Shown piece by piece: positions 49,806 through 59,490 of a stretch of DNA of 64,000 nucleotides. Every line of letters begins with the position of its first letter. Positions within the stretch are counted from its first letter, which is position 1. The notes beneath the pieces are model-generated. The model did not search any database. It saw only the letters and a program-made list of their open reading frames with translations, and had not been told where the DNA came from. Location of the stretch: NCBI RefSeq assembly GCF_042139015.1, contig NZ_JBHIKY010000018.1:10049-74048 (forward strand), read 5' to 3'. Made by a program: the position numbers and the translations under genes. The stretch comes from JBHIKY01 sp042139015. GTDB lineage: Bacteria; Bacillota; Bacilli; Bacillales; Marinococcaceae.

Positions 49806-51053
49806 TTAAAACTCTTGCTGGGCATTTAAGGTAAGCTTTGTAGATTGTAATTCCCCATCTCTGTAAAATGTAACATCTACGGTATCACCGATTTCGGCTT
49901 CTGTATACAGATATTTACGTAAACTGTGTCCATCTGTGATCTCAGTTCTGTTTAATTCGGTAATCACATCGTATTCCTGCAGGCCAGCTTCTGCCGCAGG
50001 AGAATTGGATGCTACATTTGTAACAAATACACCATGATCCACATCAAGCGGAAGCTGAAGAGTTTCCTGCCAGTGATAACTCGGAATTTCCGAGAGCGAG
50101 CGGATACCAATTCCCATCTGTGGACGCTCCACCTCACCAGTCGCTTCTAGATCTTCAATAACCGGCAGAGCAACTGCACTCGGTATGGCAAAACCAATCC
50201 CTTCTACCGCTGATTCAGCAATTTTCATGGAATTTATACCGATGAGCTGACCACTAATGTTAACGAGCGCGCCACCGCTGTTACCCGGGTTGATCGCCGC
50301 ATCTGTCTGCAGTACCTCTGCATTCCAATCTGGCTGGCCGTCACCGGTTAAATCAACTGGTATACTTCGTTCCGTAGCACTGATGATGCCCTGCGTCACG
50401 CTCCGGGACAGGTTAGTCCCAAGCGGGTTTCCAATAGCAATCGCTGGTTCTCCTACATTTAATTGATCAGAGCTGCCAAATTCAGCAACAATATCAATTC
50501 CTTCCGAAGAGATTCTCAGCACAGCCAGGTCGGTAAGGACATCCGAACCAACAAGCTCTGCTTCCACCCGGCGTTCGTCGGCCAGGCTTACCTCGAGCTC
50601 GCTTGCCCCTTCGATAACATGATGATTCGTTACAACATAAGCGTTCTCTCCGTCTACCTTGTAAATAACCCCCGATCCTGTCCCTTGATCGGCTGCTCCT
50701 TCTTCTCCTTCTCCCCAGAAATCCGTCTGCTGTAAATTGAAGACACCGACTACCGCATCCGATACCCTGTTTACCGCTTCTGTTACATCGGAAGTAACGG
50801 AAAGCTCCAGGTTATGCTGCTTTGGCTCAGCATTCGTATCATCGGGTACGGTTTCTTCTTTTTCTGAAGCCATACTGCGGTTACGCTCCCCATCCATAGT
50901 GGACATGAAGCCGGTATCTTCAAGGAAAGGAAAAGAAAACAATACGAGCAGAGCCCCCGCCAGAACCCCGGCAAATCCAGACAGAGCCTGCTGTCTACGT
51001 ATTTTTTTCTGCTTCCTTTTTTCACCCTGCGTTTTGTCGCTGTAGTAACCCAA
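49806..51053 (-). CDS. htrA: HtrA-like membrane serine protease (YyxA type)
   Basis: A roughly 415-residue trypsin-like protease with a PDZ domain. After a basic start (K-R-K-Q-K-K-I-R-R) there is one membrane segment near 28-47, a Gly/Asp/Glu-rich linker, then the protease with His in T-N-H-H-V-I, Asp in L-T-D-L-A-V and Ser in P-G-N-S-G-G-A. The PDZ domain is in the last 90 residues. It degrades misfolded proteins outside the membrane. The likely start is TTG at 51053 giving M-G-Y-Y, usual for Bacillus homologues; a GTG at 51080 is an alternative. Last gene of the wal operon region. Confidence 0.92.
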   Translation of the reverse strand: MGYYSDKTQGEKRKQKKIRRQQALSGFAGVLAGALLVLFSFPFLEDTGFMSTMDGERNRSMASEKEETVPDDTNAEPKQHNLELSVTSDVTEAVNRVSDAVVGVFNLQQTDFWGEGEEGAADQGTGSGVIYKVDGENAYVVTNHHVIEGASELEVSLADERRVEAELVGSDVLTDLAVLRISSEGIDIVAEFGSSDQLNVGEPAIAIGNPLGTNLSRSVTQGIISATERSIPVDLTGDGQPDWNAEVLQTDAAINPGNSGGALVNISGQLIGINSMKIAESAVEGIGFAIPSAVALPVIEDLEATGEVERPQMGIGIRSLSEIPSYHWQETLQLPLDVDHGVFVTNVASNSPAAEAGLQEYDVITELNRTEITDGHSLRKYLYTEAEIGDTVDVTFYRDGELQSTKLTLNAQQEF

Positions 51054-51098
51054 GGCTTTTTGCACCTTCCCTTCTTCCACAGACGCTGAATTCCGTAC

Positions 51099-51893
51099 CT
51101 AGACTGTTACAAGGGAGGTCGGTGATTCAGGATCTGTATCAAAAAGCTGAAATTGATGGTCGATGCCGCATTCCTGTTCATTTAAAACCTGCGCCACCGT
51201 CATTTTGGCTAATTCTTTCATATTGTTATCCTTGCTTAAATGAGCAAGATATATACGTGATGTTTTGTCGCCTACAATTTCAGTCAGTGCCTGGGCTGCA
51301 TCTGCATTGGAAACGTGCCCCATATCTCCGAGAATTCTTCGTTTGACGTTCCAGGGGTATCTTCCCATTTGCAGCATATTAATATCATGATTCGATTCGA
51401 ATACATACATATCCGCGTCGCGGACCATGCCTTTTATTTGGTCGCTCACGTAACCCATATCTGTAGCAAGCACTAATTTCCTGCCTCCATGATGAAAACA
51501 GAAAAACATTGGATCTGCCGCATCATGAGATACTCCAAAGGATTCTACATCAATGTCTCCAAAGGATTGAACAGAACCTCTTTCAAAGTGAAATTTCTGC
51601 CCGCTGTTTATTGTTCCAAGAGAATGCTCCATTGCTTTCCACGTCTTTTCATTGGCGTAGACAGGCAGCTTATACTTTCTGGCCAGGATGCCGACTCCTT
51701 TTATATGATCACTGTGTTCATGAGTGACAAGAATGCCGTCCAGATCCTTCAAAGCAGCAGGTATCTGTTGAAATAAGCTTTCCATTTTCTTACCGCTGAG
51801 TCCGGCATCCACCAGCAGGCGCTGCTTCTCCGTTTCAACATAAAGCGCATTACCTGTGCTGCCGCTTGCGAGTACGCTGAATCTTAATGACAT
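51099..51893 (-). CDS. walJ: Metallo-beta-lactamase fold hydrolase WalJ
   Basis: A 264-residue protein (YycJ). The metal motif T-H-E-H-S-D-H-I-K-G is at about 57-66, with later H-D-A-A and A-H-L-S-K-D-N-N segments. The start S-G-S-T-G-N-A is usual for YycJ-like nucleases; the family has 5'-3' DNA exonuclease activity and affects replication and cell division coordination. ATG with GGAG upstream. It follows walI by 18 bases in the conserved walRKHIJ order. Confidence 0.93.
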   Translation of the reverse strand: MSLRFSVLASGSTGNALYVETEKQRLLVDAGLSGKKMESLFQQIPAALKDLDGILVTHEHSDHIKGVGILARKYKLPVYANEKTWKAMEHSLGTINSGQKFHFERGSVQSFGDIDVESFGVSHDAADPMFFCFHHGGRKLVLATDMGYVSDQIKGMVRDADMYVFESNHDINMLQMGRYPWNVKRRILGDMGHVSNADAAQALTEIVGDKTSRIYLAHLSKDNNMKELAKMTVAQVLNEQECGIDHQFQLFDTDPESPTSLVTV

Positions 51894-51911
51894 ACAGGCT
51901 TCACTCCAATA

Positions 51912-52865
51912 TTACTGCTGCTGCTCTTCGTCAGCTGCGTCGTTTGTCGAATTCTCTCCGTCTCCATCAGCATCATTACTTTCTTGATCCTCATCCTGAT
52001 CATTTTCTTGTTCGCCTTCCCCTTCGTTTTCATCTTCATTTTCGTCCTCTTCCTCTTCCGGTTCTCCCTCCCCTAGAACATCTTCAGGATTTTGAATATT
52101 TCCGCTGATTGCATTAACCAGATATTCAGAGGACTCATTGACTTCCATCCTGTACATCGGCTGAAATACCTGCACATCTCCAGCCGGACTGAAAAAGCTG
52201 AAATACGCAAGCTCTAATTCTGAAATTTCATCGTTAAAGGTTAAAATACCATCGTTGAGTAAATATTCAATTGCCCGGTAGTGGGAGAGTAAATCCTTGG
52301 TGCTTCCTTGTTCTTCAAATTCGAGGTAGCTTTGAATATAGCTTTCAATTTCGTTATCATCATTTATCATTAATACGAGCTGATCTTCATCATACGTATA
52401 GACTGGATCATCATTAAATTCCTGAAAAAGATAAAGCTGACTGTTTTCCTCGTTATTTTCCCAGCGCGAAGCTTGATACTCCTCGCCTCTCCAAACTTCC
52501 TGATCGAGAAAAGAACGGATGGAATCACGCTGTTCTTCTCTTGTGTCCCCTGTAATTTCATATGGTTGTTCCATTGTAACTTCCACGAAGTTATCATTCA
52601 TCACATTGACATTATCTTCTCCGGCAATATCGATAAGCTCTTCTTCAATATTAATGCGTTGTCCCGTCACCTGCGTACCTTCTTCCGTTTCCTCCGGCAG
52701 CTCAGGGACAACTATATTCATCTTTTCAACCTGTTCCTGCAGTGTGCTCTTGGCCCGTACATTAACGTCACTTTCACTTCGTTTTTCCATCAGCTGCAGC
52801 ACCAGAAATCCATTTAGTAGTAGAAAGGTGACAATGAATATTGTTTTAGTTCTATTCCAGTCCAC
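51912..52865 (-). CDS. walI: WalK regulator WalI (YycI) with an acidic tail
   Basis: A roughly 317-residue protein with a single N-terminal membrane helix (F-I-V-T-F-L-L-L-N-G-F-L-V-L-Q-L) and an extracellular domain that, with WalH, restrains WalK. The start is a GTG at 52865 since W-N-R-T-K-T-I-F is the usual beginning and GGAGG lies about nine bases upstream; this start also avoids overlap with walH. The last 55 residues are nearly all Glu, Asp, Asn, Gln and Gly, which B. subtilis YycI (about 280 residues) lacks. This tail would lie outside the cell. Confidence 0.92.
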   Translation of the reverse strand: MDWNRTKTIFIVTFLLLNGFLVLQLMEKRSESDVNVRAKSTLQEQVEKMNIVVPELPEETEEGTQVTGQRINIEEELIDIAGEDNVNVMNDNFVEVTMEQPYEITGDTREEQRDSIRSFLDQEVWRGEEYQASRWENNEENSQLYLFQEFNDDPVYTYDEDQLVLMINDDNEIESYIQSYLEFEEQGSTKDLLSHYRAIEYLLNDGILTFNDEISELELAYFSFFSPAGDVQVFQPMYRMEVNESSEYLVNAISGNIQNPEDVLGEGEPEEEEDENEDENEGEGEQENDQDEDQESNDADGDGENSTNDAADEEQQQ

Positions 52866-52869
52866 TTTC

Positions 52870-54198
52870 CTATCCCTCCCCGGAGCTGCTTTCCTCATTA
52901 ACGGAAATTGGATACCACGAATCTTCATATTTCACAAACCAGCTTGGTTCAAACTGATACAATAAATTATCTGTTTCCTCCATTTGGTAGCCGATTCGGA
53001 TATTTTCTACATTTTCAGATTCAAACTGATCTTCAATATAGGAAACCACCTCAGAACCTGATGCCAGTGTTTTTGAACCGCCTGTGTTGATAGGACTGTC
53101 ATCAAAGTCAAACAGCGGACGCGAATATTGAGAAATCTGTCCGCCGGATCTCGATACATCAATCGAGGCTAAATCCCGACCCGATGATTCAAAAACGGGC
53201 AGGCCGGAAACGAGCATTCGAAACGTAGCTGTTTCTTCCCGGCTTTCCCGGTTCCAATCGTACAACTGATACGTATCCGTCCACCCGCCATGTGAATTTA
53301 CGTAATCAAACGTGGAAAGCACCACATGATTTTGGGTATCCGAAGGATTTTCACTGTAAACTGGGTTCACATACGATAAATAATTGCCGCCGTATTCAAG
53401 ACTCATCATCCGGTTTCCATCTGTATAAGTTGCTTCTCCGCTGTCCTGGTTGTATGGTCGCACTGATTCATGATCATTAAATAGAAACTGCAGAAAGTTT
53501 TCATGCGAGATCTCAGAAGACGTGTCCGAAATAATATTTTGAGTAGTAGTGTCTTCCGGTAGATAAATCGTATCACTAAGACCTTCATCCTCGTCCGGAT
53601 AATAAGAAAATACAGAGCTGAACTCAGTGATTCTGCTGAAATAGGAATCTCTCAGCTCCGATCGGCTGAAGTCAGTCGTGCCTTCCATAAGAACGAGGCC
53701 GCTGTCCGTAATAAATTGAACCTTAAGACTCTCGTTGTCATCACCTTCATCTATAATAAACATACGGTCGATGCTCTCATCTTCTGCGAAATCAGGAGCA
53801 TCTGATTCAAAGTTAAGCATGCTCTGAAGTACTTCGCCCGGAACATCCGCCGGGAATATAATCTCAGCGGTCCGGGGACCGTTGAATAACTCTTCACTTT
53901 CCAGAGACTGCTCTGGTGTCATTTCTTCGAATCTTGAGTCAAGCAGACCCTCAAAAAACATTCTGAATTCCTCATCATTTCCATTTATTGCAGCTTGCTG
54001 CAGCCCATCATGAAATACAATCTGATCCGGCCAGATTACGTCACTTAAGCTTTGGCTATCTGCAAACGGCTCACTCTCCACATAATTGGACGGAGTAAGG
54101 TGATCATAATTCGGCTGAAAGGTCCAGATCTGCCAGGTAAGGATCACACTTGATGTTATCAAAATGGTCAGCACCCAGGATTTAATTCGTTCTATCAT
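52870..54198 (-). CDS. walH: WalK regulator WalH (YycH)
   Basis: A 442-residue protein anchored by one N-terminal membrane helix (W-V-L-T-I-L-I-T-S-S-V-I-L-T-W) with a large extracellular three-domain part rich in Asp, Glu and Ser. It forms a complex with WalI and WalK. Its length and the order walK-walH-walI are as in B. subtilis. The start overlaps the walK stop as ATGA. Many acidic residues suggest salt-adapted extracellular surfaces. Confidence 0.92.
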   Translation of the reverse strand: MIERIKSWVLTILITSSVILTWQIWTFQPNYDHLTPSNYVESEPFADSQSLSDVIWPDQIVFHDGLQQAAINGNDEEFRMFFEGLLDSRFEEMTPEQSLESEELFNGPRTAEIIFPADVPGEVLQSMLNFESDAPDFAEDESIDRMFIIDEGDDNESLKVQFITDSGLVLMEGTTDFSRSELRDSYFSRITEFSSVFSYYPDEDEGLSDTIYLPEDTTTQNIISDTSSEISHENFLQFLFNDHESVRPYNQDSGEATYTDGNRMMSLEYGGNYLSYVNPVYSENPSDTQNHVVLSTFDYVNSHGGWTDTYQLYDWNRESREETATFRMLVSGLPVFESSGRDLASIDVSRSGGQISQYSRPLFDFDDSPINTGGSKTLASGSEVVSYIEDQFESENVENIRIGYQMEETDNLLYQFEPSWFVKYEDSWYPISVNEESSSGEG

Positions 54199-56018
54199 TC
54201 ACCAGCCCCCGCCTTCTTAAATGCAGAGTACGGCAGTGTTACGGAGATCGTCGTTCCCTTTTTCCATTCACTTTCTACTCCGATATGTCCGCCGTGAGAC
54301 TGCACGAGCTCTTTGGCAATAGCGAGCCCCAGTCCGGTTCCACCTAAATTGCGCGCTCTGGCTTTATCGACTCTATAGAAACGTTCAAAGACCTTTGCCT
54401 GGCTTTCTTTAGGGATTCCAACGCCCTCATCCGTTATATCGATATCGACCGCCCGACCTCTTGTTGTCATTTGGATGGCGATTGTCCCACCGTCTGGAGA
54501 ATACTTCACGGCATTGGAAACAATGTTATCAAAAACCTGAATCATCTTGTCCTTGTCCATATCAACATATATAGGATGACGTGGCAATTCCTTGTAAAAA
54601 TCAATATTTTTGTCCTTTGTAATCATTTCAAAGCGCTCGGAGATCTGGCGAAGCAGCTCACTTAAATCAACGGTTTCAAATGTCAGCGCTAAATCATCGC
54701 TGTCCATTTTAGAGAGCTGCAGAAGATCATTAACAAGCCGGATCATACGCTCCGTTTCATTTTGGGTTACTTTTAGAAACCTGGGACCAAGCTTTTCATC
54801 TGCCATAGCTCCGTCTTCAAGAGCTTCTAAATAACTTCGCATTGTAGTGAGCGGTGTCCGCAGCTCATGAGAGACGTTCGCTACAAATTCACGCCGCTCC
54901 CGTTCAATTTTTTCCTGCTCTGTGACGTCATGCAGAACTGTAATTAAGCCATTTACCGGACCGTCCTCGTTACGGACGACAGAAAAATTCGCTTCAAGCA
55001 GGTATTCCTGTGTATCATCGCTGAAATCAAGCAGGATGGAATCGGTATAATCATATAAATCACTTGGGTTCAACGTCTCCGAAAGCCGGAGCACCTCAGG
55101 AAGAGAAGCCCCCATAATATCGGCACTGTCTACGTTCAGAAGCTGTTCTGCCCGGTTGTTTAATAAGATAATTCTCCCTAATTCATCCGTAGCCACTACG
55201 CCGTCTGTCATATGAGCAAGCACGGAGCTGAGCTTCTTTCTTTCTCCCTCCGTCGTGGCGTGGGCTTCTTTCAGGCTTAATGTCAGCTGATTAAACGATT
55301 CAGCTAACTGTCCAATTTCATCCTGTCCATAAACCTTTACACGCCTGGAAAAATCCCCTTTTCCCATAACAAGAGCCTGCTTTTTCATATCCACAATTGG
55401 TCTTGTAATCGTGCTTGATAACAGGATACCAAGGACAGCTGTAATCGCTAAAGCTATGATTGTGCCCTGGAATAAAATTTCATTAATACGGTCGATTTCA
55501 TCATAAATCTCATTCATGGACGCTTCTATGTAGATCGCGCCTTCAATTTCACCATTCGATTCCACCGGAATCGCTAAAACCTGGAGCCTGTCTCCATTAT
55601 CAGGATTCACCATGACATCTTCGTCTTCTGTCCCGAGCAGAGCCCGTTCTACACGAACCTCTGTGCTCTGCAGTCCGACAAGGTTTTCATTGTAGCCATT
55701 CGAAGTGCCGATAACGACCTGATTTTGATCTATGACTTGAACATTAGAGCTTTCAATCGCAAAAAATTCCTGCAGCAGCCCTTCAATATCATCCTGCAGG
55801 GATTCATCATCATCGCGTTCTCTTGTCAGCTCCTGACGCACATTGTATTCGAGCAATTCAGCCCGTTCTTCGAGCATATCACGATGATTGTTCACCAGTT
55901 CATCCTCGAGTTCATTTGTAAAATAAACCCCGATGACCTGCATCGCAATGAAGATGAGGAGCATAAAAACAGCTATTAATTTTACATGAATCGACTTAAA
56001 AAAATCGATGATCTTCAT
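54195..56018 (-). CDS. walK: Cell wall sensor histidine kinase WalK
   Basis: A 607-residue membrane kinase (YycG). Order: membrane helix 1 at about 12-32, extracellular Cache-like domain to about 180, helix 2 at about 183-203, HAMP at about 205-255, PAS at about 265-370, HisKA with S-H-E-L-R-T-P at about 385, and HATPase with D-E-G-V-G-I-P and G-G-T-G-L-G-L-A. It phosphorylates WalR and controls cell wall hydrolase genes in response to wall state. ATG with AGGAGA upstream, three bases after the walR stop. Confidence 0.96.
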   Translation of the reverse strand: MKIIDFFKSIHVKLIAVFMLLIFIAMQVIGVYFTNELEDELVNNHRDMLEERAELLEYNVRQELTRERDDDESLQDDIEGLLQEFFAIESSNVQVIDQNQVVIGTSNGYNENLVGLQSTEVRVERALLGTEDEDVMVNPDNGDRLQVLAIPVESNGEIEGAIYIEASMNEIYDEIDRINEILFQGTIIALAITAVLGILLSSTITRPIVDMKKQALVMGKGDFSRRVKVYGQDEIGQLAESFNQLTLSLKEAHATTEGERKKLSSVLAHMTDGVVATDELGRIILLNNRAEQLLNVDSADIMGASLPEVLRLSETLNPSDLYDYTDSILLDFSDDTQEYLLEANFSVVRNEDGPVNGLITVLHDVTEQEKIERERREFVANVSHELRTPLTTMRSYLEALEDGAMADEKLGPRFLKVTQNETERMIRLVNDLLQLSKMDSDDLALTFETVDLSELLRQISERFEMITKDKNIDFYKELPRHPIYVDMDKDKMIQVFDNIVSNAVKYSPDGGTIAIQMTTRGRAVDIDITDEGVGIPKESQAKVFERFYRVDKARARNLGGTGLGLAIAKELVQSHGGHIGVESEWKKGTTISVTLPYSAFKKAGAGE

Positions 56019-56020
56019 TG

Positions 56021-56728
56021 TTACTTCTCCTGTTCAGGGTGTTTTAAGTAATAGCCCACTCCTCTTCTTGTGACAATCCACATTGGGTAGCTCGGGTTAT
56101 CTTCTACTTTTTCACGCAGTCGTCTTACGGTAACATCGACTGTGCGTACATCACCAAAATAATCATACCCCCACACCGCCTGCAGCAGGTGCTCTCTTGT
56201 CATAACCTGTCCGATATGGCGTGCAAGATAATGCACCAATTCAAACTCACGGTGTGTCAAATCTACCGGTGCTCCACGCTTAGATACCAAATAGGCATCC
56301 GGGTCTATGGTCAGGTCTCCCACTACAATCTCTTTCTGCTTCGATGAAGATTCCTCCGGCGCAGCCTGCTGGCGTCTCAAGTTAGCTTTCACACGCGCAA
56401 TTAATTCTCTCGTGCTGAAAGGCTTGGTTACGTAATCATCGGCTCCAAGCTCGAGTCCAAGCACTTTATCTATCTCAGCATCCTTTGCTGTAAGCATAAT
56501 TATGGGCATATCAAAACTCTTACGAATCTCCCGGCACACCTCCATACCGTCTTTATATGGAAGCATTATATCGAGAAGCACGATATCCGGAACAAAATCA
56601 TGAACCTTTTCTATTGCTTCATTTCCGTCATAAGCAACTTCTACTTGAAATCCTTCTTTTTTTAGATTAAATTCCAAAATATCTGCAATTGGCTGTTCAT
56701 CATCTACAACCAGAATTTTTTCATCCAT
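56021..56728 (-). CDS. walR: Response regulator WalR
   Basis: A 235-residue OmpR-family regulator (YycF). The phosphoacceptor is Asp53 in D-I-V-L-L-D-I-M-L-P, with K-P-F-S-T-R-E-L at about 102. The DNA-binding domain in the last 100 residues has R-E-F-E-L-V-H-Y-L and R-T-V-D-V-T-V-R-R-L-R-E-K. It is essential in most Firmicutes and controls autolysins. The ATG at 56728 has GGAG nine bases upstream and gives the usual M-D-E-K-I-L-V-V-D-D. First gene of walRKHIJ. Confidence 0.97.
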   Translation of the reverse strand: MDEKILVVDDEQPIADILEFNLKKEGFQVEVAYDGNEAIEKVHDFVPDIVLLDIMLPYKDGMEVCREIRKSFDMPIIMLTAKDAEIDKVLGLELGADDYVTKPFSTRELIARVKANLRRQQAAPEESSSKQKEIVVGDLTIDPDAYLVSKRGAPVDLTHREFELVHYLARHIGQVMTREHLLQAVWGYDYFGDVRTVDVTVRRLREKVEDNPSYPMWIVTRRGVGYYLKHPEQEK

Positions 56729-56885
56729 GCGCCTTCGCTCCATTTCTTATTTATGAAATATTCTTCACCATTTAAGTAAGCGATTACGGCAAACTATGAT
56801 TTTTTTATCATAGGCCTTCCCATCTATTGTAACATAGCGGAAAAGTGACTGTTGAATCTGTAAATTGTTTTTATTGGAAGAAAAA

Positions 56886-56920
56886 GAAACCTCTGGGCAT
56901 CTAAGCCCCAGGGAGGTTTC
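56886..56920 (-). terminator. Terminator of the DASS carrier gene
   Basis: GAAACCTC and GAGGTTTC form the base of a strong stem with inner TGGG/CCCA; T-runs flank both sides, so it can serve the minus-strand carrier gene and block the opposite strand too. Confidence 0.88.
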
Positions 56921-56936
56921 TTTTTTAAATTACATT

Positions 56937-58622
56937 TTATTGAAATTGTGAAGGTATTTCGGTCAGGTCGATGCCCCAGACTATTGGGAGCCAGATAAAC
57001 ACAGCGAGAGTTATCAGAATTAATGCTAGTAAATTCAGCCAAAACCCGTTTTTCGCCATTTCTATAATTTTCAGCTTTCCGGTACCGAAAATGATTGCGT
57101 TTGGTGGTGTTCCGACCGGGAGCATAAAGGCGCAGTTAGCGGCCATTGCACAAGGTACCATCAATGCGTACGGATGAACATTCAGCGCGAATGCAAGGGA
57201 AGCTACGACTGGAATAATCATTGTCCCTGTGGCTGTGTTTGACGTAATTTCTGTTAAGAACAAGACAAGTGCTGCAGATACGAGAATGATAATCATTAAG
57301 TTCATTCCTTCGAGTACTGTCAGCTGTTCCCCGATCCAATTAGATAGTTCAGTTTCACTAAACCCGGATGCGATAGCAAGGCCGCCCCCAAAAAGAAGCA
57401 GGATGCCCCAAGGAATCTCCTTTGAATCCTTCCATTCGAGAAGCTTTGTTTCCGTTGCTTTTTTTGCAGGAATAAGAAAAAGCAACACCGTAGCGGTAAT
57501 GGCAATCATGCCATCCGTTATTTCAGGGAGCTGAACCAAATCTGTCCAAATAAAGGTTCTCGTAATCCACATGAAAGCAGCAAATAAAAAGACACTGAAT
57601 ACCATTTTTTCTTCATAGCTGGTTTGTCCAAGCGCTTTCATTTCTGATCGAATAAGTTCTCTGCCGCCTGGTACTTTTTTAAACTCAATATTGTAGATAA
57701 CTTTCGTCAGATAGAGCCATGTGCTAAATACTAAAATAATGACAATCGGCACTGCAAATGCCATCCAGCCGGCAAAAGAAATCTCTACATCAAATAACTC
57801 ACGAGCCTGGCCCGCTAAAATACTATTAGGCGGCGTACCGATTAATGTCCCGAGACCGCCAATGGTTCCGGCATAGCCGATACCAAATAGTATTGCTTTT
57901 TCAAACTTTTTCAGGCTGCTTTCGTGTCCATCTTCTTTCAAAGCACTGCTTACCTGATAAATAATCGCAAGGCCGATCGGCACCATCATCATAACGGCAG
58001 CCGTGTTGGATACCCACATGGATAAGAACGCCGTAGCTGCCATAAATCCTAAAATAATTTTATTTGTACTCGTGCCGATTGCAGAAATAATATTAAGTGC
58101 AATTCGTTTGTGCAGGTTCCATTTCTCCATGGCTGTCGCAATAAAGAAACCACCCAAGAAGAGAAATACAATATCGTCTCCATAGGAAGATACCACAGCA
58201 TCCCCCTCCACTGCTCCTAACACAGGAAGAAGGATAATAGGAAGGAGCGATGTTGCCGGAATCGGAATGGCTTCAGTAATCCACCATGTGGCTATCCAGA
58301 GAGTGGAAGCGAGTACTGCCTGTGCTTCGTACGCCAGGCCCTCCGGCTGAAAGAATAATAAAGTTAATAAAAATAATACCGGTCCAAGTATAAGGCCGAC
58401 AAACTGAGCTCTCGTATATGCTGGGCGCTCTTCCTCTTCAGGCGGTCTATCGCCTCCTCCCGGACCTCCGGGGCCGCTTCCTACAGCAGAATCAGGCTGG
58501 TGTTTTTTACGAGTAAGAGGATGCCCCTCTTCTCCAATCCTCCAAAATTGTAACAGCTTTTTGGTCTGGTCATGAGAATGCCAAAGACTTTTCCATATGT
58601 TTGGAAAGATATTTTTTTCCAC
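56937..58622 (-). CDS. Sodium:dicarboxylate symporter, DASS/SLC13 family
   Basis: A 561-residue carrier with 11 or more membrane segments. The signature motif S-N-T-A occurs twice, as M-W-V-S-N-T-A-A-V-M-M near residue 208 and E-I-T-S-N-T-A-T-G-T near 463, and G-T-P-P-N near 265 and 505, matching SdcS-like carriers. It imports succinate, malate, fumarate or a related acid with sodium. The first 75 residues are hydrophilic with G-P-G-G-P-G-G-G-D and a run of Glu, an extension over SdcS. GTG start with AGGAGG eight bases upstream. A DcuSR-type system next door likely controls it. Confidence 0.92.
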   Translation of the reverse strand: MEKNIFPNIWKSLWHSHDQTKKLLQFWRIGEEGHPLTRKKHQPDSAVGSGPGGPGGGDRPPEEEERPAYTRAQFVGLILGPVLFLLTLLFFQPEGLAYEAQAVLASTLWIATWWITEAIPIPATSLLPIILLPVLGAVEGDAVVSSYGDDIVFLFLGGFFIATAMEKWNLHKRIALNIISAIGTSTNKIILGFMAATAFLSMWVSNTAAVMMMVPIGLAIIYQVSSALKEDGHESSLKKFEKAILFGIGYAGTIGGLGTLIGTPPNSILAGQARELFDVEISFAGWMAFAVPIVIILVFSTWLYLTKVIYNIEFKKVPGGRELIRSEMKALGQTSYEEKMVFSVFLFAAFMWITRTFIWTDLVQLPEITDGMIAITATVLLFLIPAKKATETKLLEWKDSKEIPWGILLLFGGGLAIASGFSETELSNWIGEQLTVLEGMNLMIIILVSAALVLFLTEITSNTATGTMIIPVVASLAFALNVHPYALMVPCAMAANCAFMLPVGTPPNAIIFGTGKLKIIEMAKNGFWLNLLALILITLAVFIWLPIVWGIDLTEIPSQFQ

Positions 58623-58648
58623 GATAAGAACCTCCTAAACACACTTTT

Positions 58649-58662
58649 TGAAAACGCTTTCT
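58649..58662. promoter_or_regulatory. cre site upstream of the DASS carrier gene
   Basis: TGAAAACGCTTTCT fits the cre consensus except for the last base. It lies 27 bases before the start codon. Confidence 0.6.
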
Positions 58663-58678
58663 AAATAAACATACAAGA

Positions 58679-58730
58679 AAAAGGCTGTGACGTACACCTT
58701 TTGTAAGTAAGAAAAGCACAGGCCTTTTTT
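58679..58730 (-). terminator. Terminator of the two-component gene pair
   Basis: On the minus strand AAAGGCCTGTG pairs with CACAGCCTTT around a long loop and is followed by TTC-rich sequence; it lies 47 bases after the stop of the regulator gene. Confidence 0.7.
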
Positions 58731-58776
58731 CATTAATTGTAAATATTCGTAATAACTGAAATATTTATCTTTTATT

Positions 58777-59490
58777 TTACAGAATGTAGTTTCTTAAAGC
58801 AGACTTTTGCATGGGATGAACGTGATATTGATGAAGCGGCCTGCCGGTTTCCTGGTAAATGACCTCGGCATTTAATATGTTTTTTTTATGCAGGTAATGC
58901 AGGTATTTACGCACAGACACCTGTGAAATACCGGTGGCTTCTGACACCTCCCTCGCCGAAAAGTTGTTTGGATTCGCCTCCTCGATAAAAACTGCAATCC
59001 GTGAGAGCGTCAGCTCGGTCAATCCTTTTGGAAGATCTTCTTCAGTCCGCACCTCCTTTTGAGTGTTATATAAAAATGGATCGAGGTCTTCCTGCTTGAC
59101 ACTATCTGCATGATTCATGAGAAGCTGCTGCTCTCGATATTGTAAAAGCGCTCCTTTAAATCTTTCAAAGTCGAACGGTTTTATTAAATAATCCACAGCA
59201 CCGTATCTTAGTGCAGTTTGCACTGAATAATTATCATTTGCAGCTGTTATGACTATAGCGTCCACAGGACTTCCCTGAGACCGTAGTTCCATAAGAAAAT
59301 CGAGTCCTGTTTCTTCCTTCATGTAAACATCCAGGAGCAGAAGATCCACCTTGTGCTTTTGCATAAATGTACGAGCGGTCTCAACATCTTCAGCAAACCC
59401 GACTGCTTTAAAGCCTTCCATTTTTTCAAGATAGATTCGGTTAAACTTTGATACCATCGGATCATCTTCTACTATTAATGTACGAATCAT
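58777..59490 (-). CDS. Response regulator of the DcuR/CitT/MalR type
   Basis: A 237-residue regulator. The receiver domain has E-D-D near residue 9, phosphoacceptor Asp54 in L-L-L-L-D-V-Y-M, and K-P-F-D-F-E-R at 104. The C-terminal part carries a helix-turn-helix (A-R-E-V-S-E-A-T-G-I-S-Q-V-S-V-R-K-Y-L) typical of the CitB/DcuR/MalR group. Its start overlaps the kinase gene stop by four bases (ATGA). It probably activates the neighbouring DASS carrier gene in response to external dicarboxylate. Confidence 0.92.
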   Translation of the reverse strand: MIRTLIVEDDPMVSKFNRIYLEKMEGFKAVGFAEDVETARTFMQKHKVDLLLLDVYMKEETGLDFLMELRSQGSPVDAIVITAANDNYSVQTALRYGAVDYLIKPFDFERFKGALLQYREQQLLMNHADSVKQEDLDPFLYNTQKEVRTEEDLPKGLTELTLSRIAVFIEEANPNNFSAREVSEATGISQVSVRKYLHYLHKKNILNAEVIYQETGRPLHQYHVHPMQKSALRNYIL

